Part shown: in pieces, positions 16,609 to 24,917 of the stretch
Layout of the letters: each line of letters begins with the position of its first letter
Position numbering within the stretch: position 1 is the stretch's first letter
Origin: Fidelibacterota bacterium
GTDB taxonomy: Bacteria > Pseudomonadota > Alphaproteobacteria > Rhodospirillales > Rhodospirillaceae
Assembly (NCBI GenBank): GCA_947476625.1
Contig: CANJRA010000005.1
Span: forward strand, 1-64,000
Length of the DNA stretch: 64,000 bases
Reading direction: 5' to 3'
Notes under the pieces: model-generated
What the model was told of the DNA's origin: nothing
Databases searched by the model: none
What the model saw: only the letters and a program-made list of their open reading frames with translations
Program-made: the position numbers and the translations under genes

Positions 16609-17306
16609 TTACAACGTGAAGGCTTCCGCCAGGAAATATTGCATGGCCGTCCATGCGCGGCGGTCGGTCGGCTCATGGTATTTGAAATTGGGCCCCATTG
16701 AGCCGTCTGCTGCCGGGTTCGTAAAGCTATGCCCGGCCCCGCCGTAGCTGATCACCTGCCAGTCGGCGCCGGCTTTGCGCATTTCTTTCTGGAAGGCATT
16801 AACCTGTTCTGGCGGCACAAGCGGGTCGTCCGCGCCCGTACAAACCAGGACCTTGGCTTTCACTTCATCAGGCTTTGCAGGCGTCGATGTTTCGAGCCCG
16901 CCGTGAAAGCTAACGACACCACGCATATCTGCACCGTCGCGCCGCCGAAACAAAAGCCTATCCCTGCCAATCTGTTCGCATCTACTTGTGGCAAGCTTGC
17001 AAGTGCTGTGAGGGCTGCGCGAGCGCGCACCCGCAGCTTTTGGCGATTTGTATACAAATCGCCCACCAACTTTTGCATCTCTTCCATTTTTTTGGCGAGC
17101 TGGCGTCCGCCGTACAGATCCGCCGCCAACGCGACATAGCCTAATGCCGCAAGTTTCTTCGCCCGGTCCATGGCGTGTTCACCAAGGCCCCAGGCCTCGT
17201 GCACGACCAGCACGCCGGGGCGTTTGCCGGACGTGGTGTCGTCGTAGGCGATGAAGCCATTTAAATCGAGCGTACCGTCACGATAAACGAGGTCTTCAGT
17301 TTTCAT
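16609..17306 (-). pseudogene. Dienelactone hydrolase family protein, frameshifted
   Basis: The 5' part (start 17306, AAGGGTG upstream) reads as a dienelactone hydrolase: PGVLVVHEAWGL, YVALAADLYGG, and the nucleophile motif GFCFGG. Just after GGATV the frame shifts near 16931-16945; the remainder (DMRGVVSFHGGLET, LVCTGADDPLVPPEQV with the catalytic Asp, GAGHSFTNP with the catalytic His) is intact in another frame down to 16609. Compared with the family, about five residues are also missing at the junction, so this is a small deletion rather than a single-base slip. As written the gene gives only a truncated product lacking Asp and His. Confidence 0.75.
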
Positions 17307-17384
17307 AGCGGCACCCTTTTTAAAATCAGGGAGAGCAACAATATTTTCTAAGCGAAGTATCGTGCGCAAGAAGCGCTTTATTGG

Positions 17385-18419
17385 CTAGGCCGCGTGCGGA
17401 CATTTACTGAAGGAAGCGGGGCAAATCCGCTTTCCGGTCGCCGAACACGGCGTTTTTTTGTCGCGGAGAAAATTGGCAAGATCCGCTAACGCCCCGATAA
17501 ATCGTTGATCAGCCCGCACCGCCGCCAGGCGCGCGAAATGCGGTACGCCGCATTCCGCCGCCAAATCGCGCATAGTCACGTCCAGTTCGATAAGCGTCTC
17601 GACATGTTCGGAAACGAACGCAATCGGCACGATAATGATTGGCACGCCGTCGGCACCGGCACGCCGGATTTCATTTTCAATAGATGGGCCCAGCCACTTC
17701 ACCGGCGTTACGCGGCTCTGATAGCAAATGACCCAATCCAAATCCGCAACATTCAGGTGTGCGATCACGGCCTTGGTTGATTGGGCTACTTGCCATTCAT
17801 AGGGATCGCCATCAGCGATAATTTTCTCCGGCAGGCCGTGTGCCGAGAATAATATGCGCGGCTTGCCGTGCGCGCGTGCGCTCTCGTAAGCATTGCGCAA
17901 GTGTTCAGTTATCGGTTCGATAAAACCATCGGATGTTGGATAGCAACACAGTTTCTCCATTGGCACCGTTAGGCATTGCTTGCGTGCTTCGGCTTCTAAG
18001 GCGGTGTATGAGGTGCCGGTCGTCGTCGTGGAGAATTGTGGATAGAGCGGCAGTACTACAATGCGCGTTGGGTTGTACGCCTTGACCTCCGCCACGACCT
18101 CGCGTGCCATCGGATGCCAATAGCGCATGTACACAAAGACTTTCCCGTCTTGTCCTGTGCGCGTCAGGGTATCTTGCAAGCTCTGCGCCTGCGCCTCTGT
18201 TTCCGGCAGCAATACGGATTTCCCGCCCAACTGGGCGTAATAGCCGCGCGATTTTTTTGCTCGCAGAGTCGAGATCAAGGTCGCAAACAGCCAGCGCGCC
18301 GGGGCGGGCAGGGGAATGATCGACGGATCGTTGAACAGATTGAACAGAAACGGCCGCACGGCGGCGGGACTGTCGGGGCCGCCGAGGTTGAAGACGATAA
18401 TGGCTAAGCGTTCGGTCAT
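17385..18419 (-). CDS. hemH: Ferrochelatase
   Basis: 344 aa from the ATG at 18419 (MTERLAIIVFNLGGPDS). Family signatures: PFLFNLFNDPSIIPLP, YPQFSTTTTG, LFSAHGLPEKII with the active-site His, and SEHVETLIELD with the second conserved His/Glu pair. Inserts ferrous iron into protoporphyrin IX at the membrane. The C-terminus carries three cysteines (PCSATGKRICPASFSKCPHAA, written here in order), and an internal KLCCYP gives more; several alphaproteobacterial ferrochelatases bind a 2Fe-2S cluster through C-terminal and internal cysteines. It is divergent from the haem run, 117 bp from hemA. Confidence 0.93.
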   Translation of the reverse strand: MTERLAIIVFNLGGPDSPAAVRPFLFNLFNDPSIIPLPAPARWLFATLISTLRAKKSRGYYAQLGGKSVLLPETEAQAQSLQDTLTRTGQDGKVFVYMRYWHPMAREVVAEVKAYNPTRIVVLPLYPQFSTTTTGTSYTALEAEARKQCLTVPMEKLCCYPTSDGFIEPITEHLRNAYESARAHGKPRILFSAHGLPEKIIADGDPYEWQVAQSTKAVIAHLNVADLDWVICYQSRVTPVKWLGPSIENEIRRAGADGVPIIIVPIAFVSEHVETLIELDVTMRDLAAECGVPHFARLAAVRADQRFIGALADLANFLRDKKTPCSATGKRICPASFSKCPHAA

Positions 18420-18536
18420 GATCAAAGGATATGCCACAGACCGTTGCAGTGCTAAAAGCGCCAAATTTCTATGGTCGCGTGACGGCTTTGACATTGCCGT
18501 GACAATTCTTAACGGCGGCTATGTTATCGACCCAGC

Positions 18537-19781
18537 ATGAATCGATTCGCACTCATAGGCGCTTCCTACAAAACCGCCGGTGTTGAACGGCTGGGCCAGT
18601 TAGCCCTGCCGAAAAACCAAATTGCGCGGCGCCTGCCCGAACTGGCGGCGGAAATCGGTGCGCAGGAACTCGCTTATATCGGCACCTGCAATCGTATTGA
18701 GTTCGTCCTGGCCGGTGACAGTCCTCTGGCCGTGCAATCCTGCCGCGATAAGCTTGGGCGCTTGCTGACGTCTACGCCGCTGGCGGAAACCGAGACGCGG
18801 CGTATTTTTCGCGCCTGGACCGACGAAGGCGCGGTCGAGCACCTGTTCCTGGTCGCCTCGGGACTGGACTCGGCCCAAGCCGGAGAGCGTGAGATTTACG
18901 CCCAGGTGCGCGGCGCCTGGACTACGGCGCGTGCCGCCGGCACCTGCGGTCCGCAGCTCGATTACATTTTCGGCGAAGCCTTACGCGCCGCGCAGGATGT
19001 CCATCAACAGGCCGCGCGGCCAAGCAACGCCGACTCTCTCGCCAATTTCGCCGTCAAGCGCGCGCTCGAACATCTCGGCACCCGCGCCGGTCGCATAGCA
19101 CTGATCGGCGTTTCGGCCATGACGCGCCATTGCGCGCGCGCCTTCATGGCGCGTCACATTCCCATGGTCATCGTTAATCGTACGCTCGAGACGGCGCAGG
19201 AATTTGCCGCTGAAGTCAAAGCCGCGGCCCAATCGCTCGACGACTTCAAGCAAAACGCCGCCGATTTTGATGTCATTATCACTGCTGTCGGCGGTGCTGA
19301 ACCTGTATTGGATAAAGCGGTTCTGGCTAAGCTTGCCGATAAAAAGCCGCTGCTCATCGATCTGGGCGTTCCACCGAACATCGATGCCGATGCCGCCGAG
19401 CAAGCAGGTCTGCACAGGGTCGGCATGGATGAGGTGATCGCCGATGCAGCGTCCGGACGCACCGCCAAGCTCGGCGAGTTGGCTTCGGCCCGCGTCGTGA
19501 TCGACGAACATTTGGAGCGTCTGCGCAGCGAATATGCGGTGCGCGAAGCATCAGCCTTGTTGCAGCGTTTGAGTACGCAGTATCAGCAAGCCGCCGTAGA
19601 AAGTCTGCGCCGTGTTCAGAAAACCGCCGACTTGGATAAATGGGCGGAAGCCTTTGCGCGTCGCATGGCCCATGCTCCCATTAAAGGTCTGCGCGCACTT
19701 GCGGCGGCGTCCGGTCCCGCCGCTGTGCAGGCATTTTTAGACGGCATGCAGGAATCCCTCGGCGACGAAGATGAGAAGTAA
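18537..19781 (+). CDS. hemA: Glutamyl-tRNA reductase (C5 pathway)
   Basis: 414 aa. N-terminal catalytic domain with the nucleophile C51 in YIGTCNRIEF, GLDSAQAGEREIYAQVR (a diverged version of the family's GLDS..GE.QI.GQV block), an NADPH-binding domain (GRIALIGVSAMTRHCARAF... VIVNRT, DVIITAVGGAEP, LLIDLGVPPNID) and a C-terminal dimerisation helix. It reduces glutamyl-tRNA(Glu) to glutamate-1-semialdehyde, the first committed step of the C5 route. Alphaproteobacteria usually make 5-aminolevulinate by the one-step ALAS (Shemin) route, so this enzyme is unexpected. hemL follows with 12 bp between stop and start. Confidence 0.9.
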   Translation: MNRFALIGASYKTAGVERLGQLALPKNQIARRLPELAAEIGAQELAYIGTCNRIEFVLAGDSPLAVQSCRDKLGRLLTSTPLAETETRRIFRAWTDEGAVEHLFLVASGLDSAQAGEREIYAQVRGAWTTARAAGTCGPQLDYIFGEALRAAQDVHQQAARPSNADSLANFAVKRALEHLGTRAGRIALIGVSAMTRHCARAFMARHIPMVIVNRTLETAQEFAAEVKAAAQSLDDFKQNAADFDVIITAVGGAEPVLDKAVLAKLADKKPLLIDLGVPPNIDADAAEQAGLHRVGMDEVIADAASGRTAKLGELASARVVIDEHLERLRSEYAVREASALLQRLSTQYQQAAVESLRRVQKTADLDKWAEAFARRMAHAPIKGLRALAAASGPAAVQAFLDGMQESLGDEDEK

Positions 19782-19793
19782 GGAGAGTTTGTT

Positions 19794-21074
19794 GTGACGA
19801 AAGAGACCAATGCTGAGCTTTACGACCGTGCGCGCCGCGTCACGCCTGGCGGCGTCAATTCGCCGGTACGCGCTTTTCGCGCGGTAGAAGGCGCGCCGCG
19901 TTTCATCTCGCGCGGCGAAGGCGCCTATATCATTGACGAGGAAGGCACACGCTATCTCGATTTTGTTGGCTCTTGGGGGCCGCTGATTCTCGGCCATAGT
20001 CACCCCGAGGTCATTGAAACCATCCAGAACAAAGCCGCACTGGGTACGACCTTTGGTGCGCCCTGCCGCGCCGAAATCGAATTGGCTGAAGCCGTTACTG
20101 CAGCTTATCCGGGCCTTGAACAAGTGCGGTTCGTATCATCCGGCACCGAAGCGACCATGAGCGCGATCCGTCTCGCGCGCGGCGCTACGGGACGCGATCT
20201 CATCGTCAAGTTCTCAGGCTGTTATCACGGCCACGCCGATCATCTGTTGGTGGCAGCAGGTTCGGGTCTTGTCACCGCCGGTCAGCCGTCTTCCGCCGGC
20301 GTGCCGAAAGACTTCGCCGCGTTGACGCTGGTTCTACCTTTGGATGACGAAGAAAAACTCAGCGCGTTATTTGCGGCTGAGGGCGAGCGGATCGCCGCCG
20401 TCATTATTGAGCCGATACCCGCGAACAACGGCCTGCTCTTGCAGCGCAAAGAGTACTTGCTGACTTTGCGCCGTCTGACGCGCGAGTCCGGTACCCTACT
20501 GATATTCGATGAAGTCATCTCCGGCTTCCGTATCGCCAAAGGCGGCGCTGCCGAGTATTACGGCATCACGCCCGACCTTGCGACTTTTGGTAAAGTTATT
20601 GGCGGCGGTCTGCCCGTCGGCGCTTACGGTGGTAGCGCGCAGCTGATGTCGCATATCGCCCCGGAAGGTCCGGTGTATCAAGCCGGAACGCTCTCGGGAA
20701 ACCCCGTTGCGATGGCGGCTGGGCTTGCCACACTTCGCATCCTTGAACGTGAGAAAGCCTGGGCAAAGCTTGAAGATCTCGGCGCGCAGTTTGAAAGCGC
20801 CGTTGCGCCCGTGCTGGAAAATTCACCCTGGGCCCTCACACGTATTGGCTCGCTCGTTTGGCTGCGCTCGAAAGGCGAAAGTCCGCGCGCCGCCGAGGCG
20901 GTCGACTCTGGCGCAGGTGCGCGCTTCCGTCCGCTGTTTCATGCGCTGTTAGAACGCGGCATCTATATTCCACCCTCGGCTTACGAGGTGCTCTTCCTGT
21001 CTCTCGCGCATACGCCCGAAGATATCGCGAAGTTTGCCGCCGGTCTCAAAGATGCATTGGCATCTGTCCCATGA
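19794..21074 (+). CDS. hemL: Glutamate-1-semialdehyde 2,1-aminomutase
   Basis: 426 aa from the GTG at 19794; its ribosome site AAGGAGAG overlaps the hemA stop. Class-III aminotransferase features: VTPGGVNSPVRAF, SSGTEATMSAIRLARG, GCYHGHAD, LLIFDEVISGFR, and the PLP lysine K267 in TFGKVIGGGLPVGA. Converts glutamate-1-semialdehyde to 5-aminolevulinate, completing the C5 entry begun by hemA. The stop codon overlaps the start of the next gene (ATGA at 21071-21074), so a sensor kinase is translationally coupled to it. Confidence 0.95.
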   Translation: MTKETNAELYDRARRVTPGGVNSPVRAFRAVEGAPRFISRGEGAYIIDEEGTRYLDFVGSWGPLILGHSHPEVIETIQNKAALGTTFGAPCRAEIELAEAVTAAYPGLEQVRFVSSGTEATMSAIRLARGATGRDLIVKFSGCYHGHADHLLVAAGSGLVTAGQPSSAGVPKDFAALTLVLPLDDEEKLSALFAAEGERIAAVIIEPIPANNGLLLQRKEYLLTLRRLTRESGTLLIFDEVISGFRIAKGGAAEYYGITPDLATFGKVIGGGLPVGAYGGSAQLMSHIAPEGPVYQAGTLSGNPVAMAAGLATLRILEREKAWAKLEDLGAQFESAVAPVLENSPWALTRIGSLVWLRSKGESPRAAEAVDSGAGARFRPLFHALLERGIYIPPSAYEVLFLSLAHTPEDIAKFAAGLKDALASVP

Positions 21075-22168
21075 AGTCCACATTCCGCATCGACAGCACC
21101 CGTCTCTTGCATATGGCGATCATATTCCTGCAGGTGTTTTCGGTTGCCCAGGTGGTGTGGTGGTTTGTCGATCAGCGGTCCTATGCCGCAAACAACGCCA
21201 ATCAAGTGCGCACACTTTATACTCACGAAATGGTCGCCGCGCAAAAGCTGTACGATCTCGGGGTTTCACCGCAGCAGGTAAGCGATATTTTCCCCCATGC
21301 GCATGTTGAAAACGGCGTGGCTGCGCTTACCGAAGCGGCGCTGGCTGACGTCGACAAGGCGCAAGCCAGTCACGTTAACCAGTATGCGTGGGAAAGCGGT
21401 TTCTTCCTGGTCGTCCAGGCGTTGGCGATTTTGGTGTTGTGGCGCGGCCTCACCACCGAGGCCAAAATCCGCGCGCAGCAGGACAACTTCCTCGCCACCG
21501 TATCGCATCAATTCAAGACGCCAATTGCCAGTCTGCAGCTTTCCCTTGAAACGATGATGCTGCGTCAGGTGTCGCCCGTGCGGTTCCAGCAGCTTTCGCA
21601 ACGTATGCTGGATGACCTTCGCCGTATGCAGAATATGGTGGCCAAAATCCTCGATAGCGCCCGGCTCGACCGTGGCCGCGTGCACCTGAACAAAGAACGC
21701 CTGTCCTTAGGCGAAGCGGTGCGTCACGTCCTCGGCACACTCGAAGACATTGCGCGCCGTGAAAATGTGAACTTCGACGTTGATATCGCACCCGGCCTGG
21801 AAGTGCGGGCCGATCCTATGGCTGTGGACGGCGTACTGCGTAACCTTATTGAAAATGCCATGTCCGCTATGAAGCCCACCGGCGGCGGCACGGTGACGAT
21901 TCGCGGCTATCACGGCGGTAGCGGCGACGCCGTTTTTGACATCAAGGATACCGGCGTGGGTTTCGAGCCGGGCCAGGGCGCCAAACTCTTCGATAAATTC
22001 TTCCGTATCGACAATCACGGCGGCCGCGACGCTGCAGGTACCGGTTTAGGGCTTTTCATTGTCCGGCGTTTCATGCATTTCGAGAACGGTCGGGTCCATG
22101 CCCAAAGCGAAGGGCCGGGCAAAGGTGCCACCTTCACGGTGATCTGGCCGGTCGCGCAGGAGTCTTGA
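21071..22168 (+). CDS. Membrane sensor histidine kinase inside the haem operon
   Basis: 365 aa from the ATG at 21071. Two transmembrane helices (about 13-35 and 117-135) enclose a small periplasmic domain of about 80 residues rich in Gln/Ala, with no haem or metal motif I can recognise. Then HisKA with H146 in SHQFKTPIASL, N box NLIENAM, G1 DTGVGF and G2 GTGLGLFIVRRFM. There is no HAMP domain. Because it is coupled to hemL upstream and only 6 bp from its regulator, it is expected to be coexpressed with haem synthesis and may sense a haem-related or envelope signal; that is inference. Confidence 0.9.
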   Translation: MKSTFRIDSTRLLHMAIIFLQVFSVAQVVWWFVDQRSYAANNANQVRTLYTHEMVAAQKLYDLGVSPQQVSDIFPHAHVENGVAALTEAALADVDKAQASHVNQYAWESGFFLVVQALAILVLWRGLTTEAKIRAQQDNFLATVSHQFKTPIASLQLSLETMMLRQVSPVRFQQLSQRMLDDLRRMQNMVAKILDSARLDRGRVHLNKERLSLGEAVRHVLGTLEDIARRENVNFDVDIAPGLEVRADPMAVDGVLRNLIENAMSAMKPTGGGTVTIRGYHGGSGDAVFDIKDTGVGFEPGQGAKLFDKFFRIDNHGGRDAAGTGLGLFIVRRFMHFENGRVHAQSEGPGKGATFTVIWPVAQES

Positions 22169-22174
22169 GGAAAT

Positions 22175-22903
22175 ATGACTGAACAAAGTCCCAGCCGTAT
22201 TCTGGTTGTAGAAGATGACCTTCATCTGGCCGAAGGCATGGCCGAGAATATGCGCGCCGAAGGTTATGTGGCCGATACCGCCCATGACGGCCGTTTGGGC
22301 TTAGAGAAGGCGCTTACAGGCGACTACGACCTTCTCGTGCTTGATGTGATGCTGCCGCAGATGGATGGCTTCGCGGTCTGCCGCGCGCTGCGCAGCGAGG
22401 GCAAAAGTACGCCGGTATTGTTCCTTACCGCGCGCGGTAATCCGCAAGACCGCGTGCGCGGGCTCGAGGCCGGCGGTGACGATTACCTAACCAAGCCCTT
22501 CCATCTCGAGGAGTTTTTGCTGCGCATCCGCGCCATTTTGCGGCGCTGGGAATGGTTCAAGAGCTCGCTGTCGCGTCCCGCTGGCGAAACCAGCCTGAAG
22601 TTTGCCGGCTCGGAAGCCAACTTCCGCACTTTCCAGGCGCATGCTTGGGACGGTACGACTCACGACCTCACCGAAAAAGAAGCCATGATCTTGAAGGTCC
22701 TTGCCGAGAAACCAGGCGAAGTTGTCACGCGCGACGACCTGTTGGAAAAGGTCTGGGGCTGCGAGGTGTATCCCTCTACGCGCACAGTCGATAACTTCAT
22801 TCTGCGGCTGCGCAAGATTTTCGAGCGTGACCCGCATAACCCACGTCACTTCCTGACGGTGCGCGGCGTCGGCTATCGCTTCTTGCCGGAAGGCGAATCA
22901 TGA
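22175..22903 (+). CDS. OmpR-family response regulator
   Basis: 242 aa. Receiver with the acidic pair EDD at 13-15, phospho-acceptor D57 in LVLDVMLPQMDG and the switch residues LTARG and TKPF; C-terminal winged helix (LTEKEAMILKVL, VWGCEVYPSTRTVDNFILRLRK). It is the partner of the kinase directly upstream. Its stop overlaps the hemC start (ATGA at 22900-22903), so it is translationally coupled to haem genes on both sides. Confidence 0.95.
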   Translation: MTEQSPSRILVVEDDLHLAEGMAENMRAEGYVADTAHDGRLGLEKALTGDYDLLVLDVMLPQMDGFAVCRALRSEGKSTPVLFLTARGNPQDRVRGLEAGGDDYLTKPFHLEEFLLRIRAILRRWEWFKSSLSRPAGETSLKFAGSEANFRTFQAHAWDGTTHDLTEKEAMILKVLAEKPGEVVTRDDLLEKVWGCEVYPSTRTVDNFILRLRKIFERDPHNPRHFLTVRGVGYRFLPEGES

Positions 22904-23844
22904 GCCGGAAATTAAAAATCGGCACGCGCGGTTCGGCGCTCGCACTCTGGCAGGCGGAAGAAGTCGCGCGCCTCATCCGCACGCTGCCCGGCGCGCCGCC
23001 GGTGGAACTCGTCATCATCAAAACCCAAGGCGATCTGCAGCAGAACATTCCGCTTTGGCAAACGCCGGGCAAGGGCTTCTTTACCGCCGAGCTCGACCGC
23101 GCGCAGTTAGATAAAGAGGTCGATGTCGTTGTTCATAGCCTTAAGGATCTTGCGACGGTCATGACCGAGGGCCTTGCGCTGACGGCAGTGCTCGAACGCG
23201 AGGACCCGCGTGATGCACTTGTGACCAGCAGCGGCGGCGATCTCGCGTCCCTACCCAAAGGCGCGCGCATCGGCACCAGCAGCTTGCGCCGCCGCGCTTT
23301 CCTCGCCTACGCGCGTCCCGATCTGCAGCATATGGAATTACGCGGTAACGTGCCGACACGTATTCGCAAGCTCGATGACGGTGAATATGACGCCATCATT
23401 CTCGCCACTGCTGGATTGAAGCGCCTCGGCCTCGGTGATCGCATTTCAGCGCGCCTGCCGACACCAGAGTTTCCTTCAGCGGTCGCTCAAGGAATCGTCG
23501 GCATCTGTACGCGCGCGGGCGATGTTGACACCGATAAATGGATTCTGCCGCTCAACCACGTCGCCTCTCGCATCGCCGCCGAGGCCGAGCGCGGTTTGCT
23601 GCGCAAGCTAGAAGGCGGCTGCCAGGTGCCTGTGGGGGCGTTGGCGACGATCAATGCAGATACGGTCACGCTCTATTCCGCAGCCTGTAATCTCGACGGC
23701 TCTGATTTTGTCTCGGCGCAAGCCGCTGCGCCGGTGTCGGACGCAGCAGCGCTCGGCGTGAGAGTCGCTACCGAACTTCTTGAAAAGGGCGCCTGGCGCG
23801 TCCTTGAACAAGCCAACGCGCGCCGCCAAGCGGCCACGAAATAA
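22900..23844 (+). CDS. hemC: Hydroxymethylbilane synthase (porphobilinogen deaminase)
   Basis: 314 aa. RKLKIGTRGSALALWQA, VDVVVHSLKDLAT, GTSSLRRRA, RGNVPTRIRKLD and LRKLEGGCQVPVGA, in which C241 should carry the dipyrromethane cofactor. Polymerises four porphobilinogens. The next gene, hemE, begins 15 bp downstream. Confidence 0.95.
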   Translation: MSRKLKIGTRGSALALWQAEEVARLIRTLPGAPPVELVIIKTQGDLQQNIPLWQTPGKGFFTAELDRAQLDKEVDVVVHSLKDLATVMTEGLALTAVLEREDPRDALVTSSGGDLASLPKGARIGTSSLRRRAFLAYARPDLQHMELRGNVPTRIRKLDDGEYDAIILATAGLKRLGLGDRISARLPTPEFPSAVAQGIVGICTRAGDVDTDKWILPLNHVASRIAAEAERGLLRKLEGGCQVPVGALATINADTVTLYSAACNLDGSDFVSAQAAAPVSDAAALGVRVATELLEKGAWRVLEQANARRQAATK

Positions 23845-23859
23845 GGAAACCCTTTTCTC

Positions 23860-24915
23860 ATGTCCTCGCCCGCGCTCAAAACCGAAACTGCTCTTCCGAC
23901 ATTCCTCGCTGCCTGCCGCCGCCAACCTGTCGCGCATACGCCCATCTGGATCATGCGCCAAGCGGGCCGCTATCTGCCGGAATATCGGGCCATACGTTCA
24001 AAGGTCGGCTTCACTGAACTTACGCGCTCGCCCGAGTTGGCCGCCGAAGTCACACTGCAGCCAATCCGGCGCTTTGCTTTGGATGCGTCGATCATCTTCA
24101 GCGACATCATGGTGCCTATTGAAGGCATGGGTGTGGATCTGGAATATGCGCCGGGCCCGGTTATCGGCACGCCGATCCGCACACTAAAGCAGGTGGAAGA
24201 GCTGCGTCCGCTGGTTCCCGAGCAGGATGTGCCCTTCATGCTTGAAGCTGTCAAACTGACGCGCGCCGGGCTGCCCGCACATGTGCCGCTCATTGGCTTC
24301 GCCGGTTCGCCGTTTACGCTGTTCTCGTATTTGGTGGCCGGAAAGCCTTCCAAAGAATTCTCTGTGCCGCGCGCCTTTGCTCAGGCTGAGCCGGAAATCT
24401 CCGCACGCCTGCTGGATAAGCTCGCCGACGCCATGATCGTGTATCTCCGTGCCCAAGTAAATGCCGGCGCCCAGGCGCTTATGCTGTTCGAATCCTGGGG
24501 CGGCCTACTGGGTCCCAGCGACTACAAGCGCATTGCTCTGCCGCCCGTGAAAAAAATTATCGAAGGCCTCAAGGATTTGGGCGTGCCGCTGATTTATTTC
24601 GCTAATCAGTGCGGTGGCAGTCTTGAATATATCGCGACGCTCGATGTCGATGTCGTCGGACTCGACTGGCGCACGTCGCTTGGCGGCGCACGCGAAATTC
24701 TCGGTCCTCAACGCGCCATCCAGGGCAATCTCGATCCGGCCCACCTGTTCTCGCCGCCGGCTGAACTCAAGAAGCGTGTTGATGAAGTTTTCACCGACAT
24801 CGGTCCGGGACCGGGCCATATCTTCAATCTCGGCCATGGCATCTGGCCCGAGACCGATCCCGATACCGTCGCGCGTTTGGTCGATTACGTCCACGAGCGT
24901 TCCGCGAAAGCCTAG
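23860..24915 (+). CDS. hemE: Uroporphyrinogen decarboxylase
   Basis: 351 aa. Shows the UroD signatures PIWIMRQAGRYLPEYR, FSDIMVPIEGMGV, GFAGSPFTL, LFESWGG, and the C-terminal FNLGHGI. Removes four acetate carboxyls to give coproporphyrinogen III. AAGGAAA lies upstream; only 2 bp separate its stop from hemF. Confidence 0.95.
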   Translation: MSSPALKTETALPTFLAACRRQPVAHTPIWIMRQAGRYLPEYRAIRSKVGFTELTRSPELAAEVTLQPIRRFALDASIIFSDIMVPIEGMGVDLEYAPGPVIGTPIRTLKQVEELRPLVPEQDVPFMLEAVKLTRAGLPAHVPLIGFAGSPFTLFSYLVAGKPSKEFSVPRAFAQAEPEISARLLDKLADAMIVYLRAQVNAGAQALMLFESWGGLLGPSDYKRIALPPVKKIIEGLKDLGVPLIYFANQCGGSLEYIATLDVDVVGLDWRTSLGGAREILGPQRAIQGNLDPAHLFSPPAELKKRVDEVFTDIGPGPGHIFNLGHGIWPETDPDTVARLVDYVHERSAKA

Positions 24916-24917
24916 CC

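Noticed and set aside
16860-16953. Programmed frameshift in the dienelactone hydrolase
   Set aside because: No slippery sequence at the junction, and family residues are missing there, which fits a deletion better.
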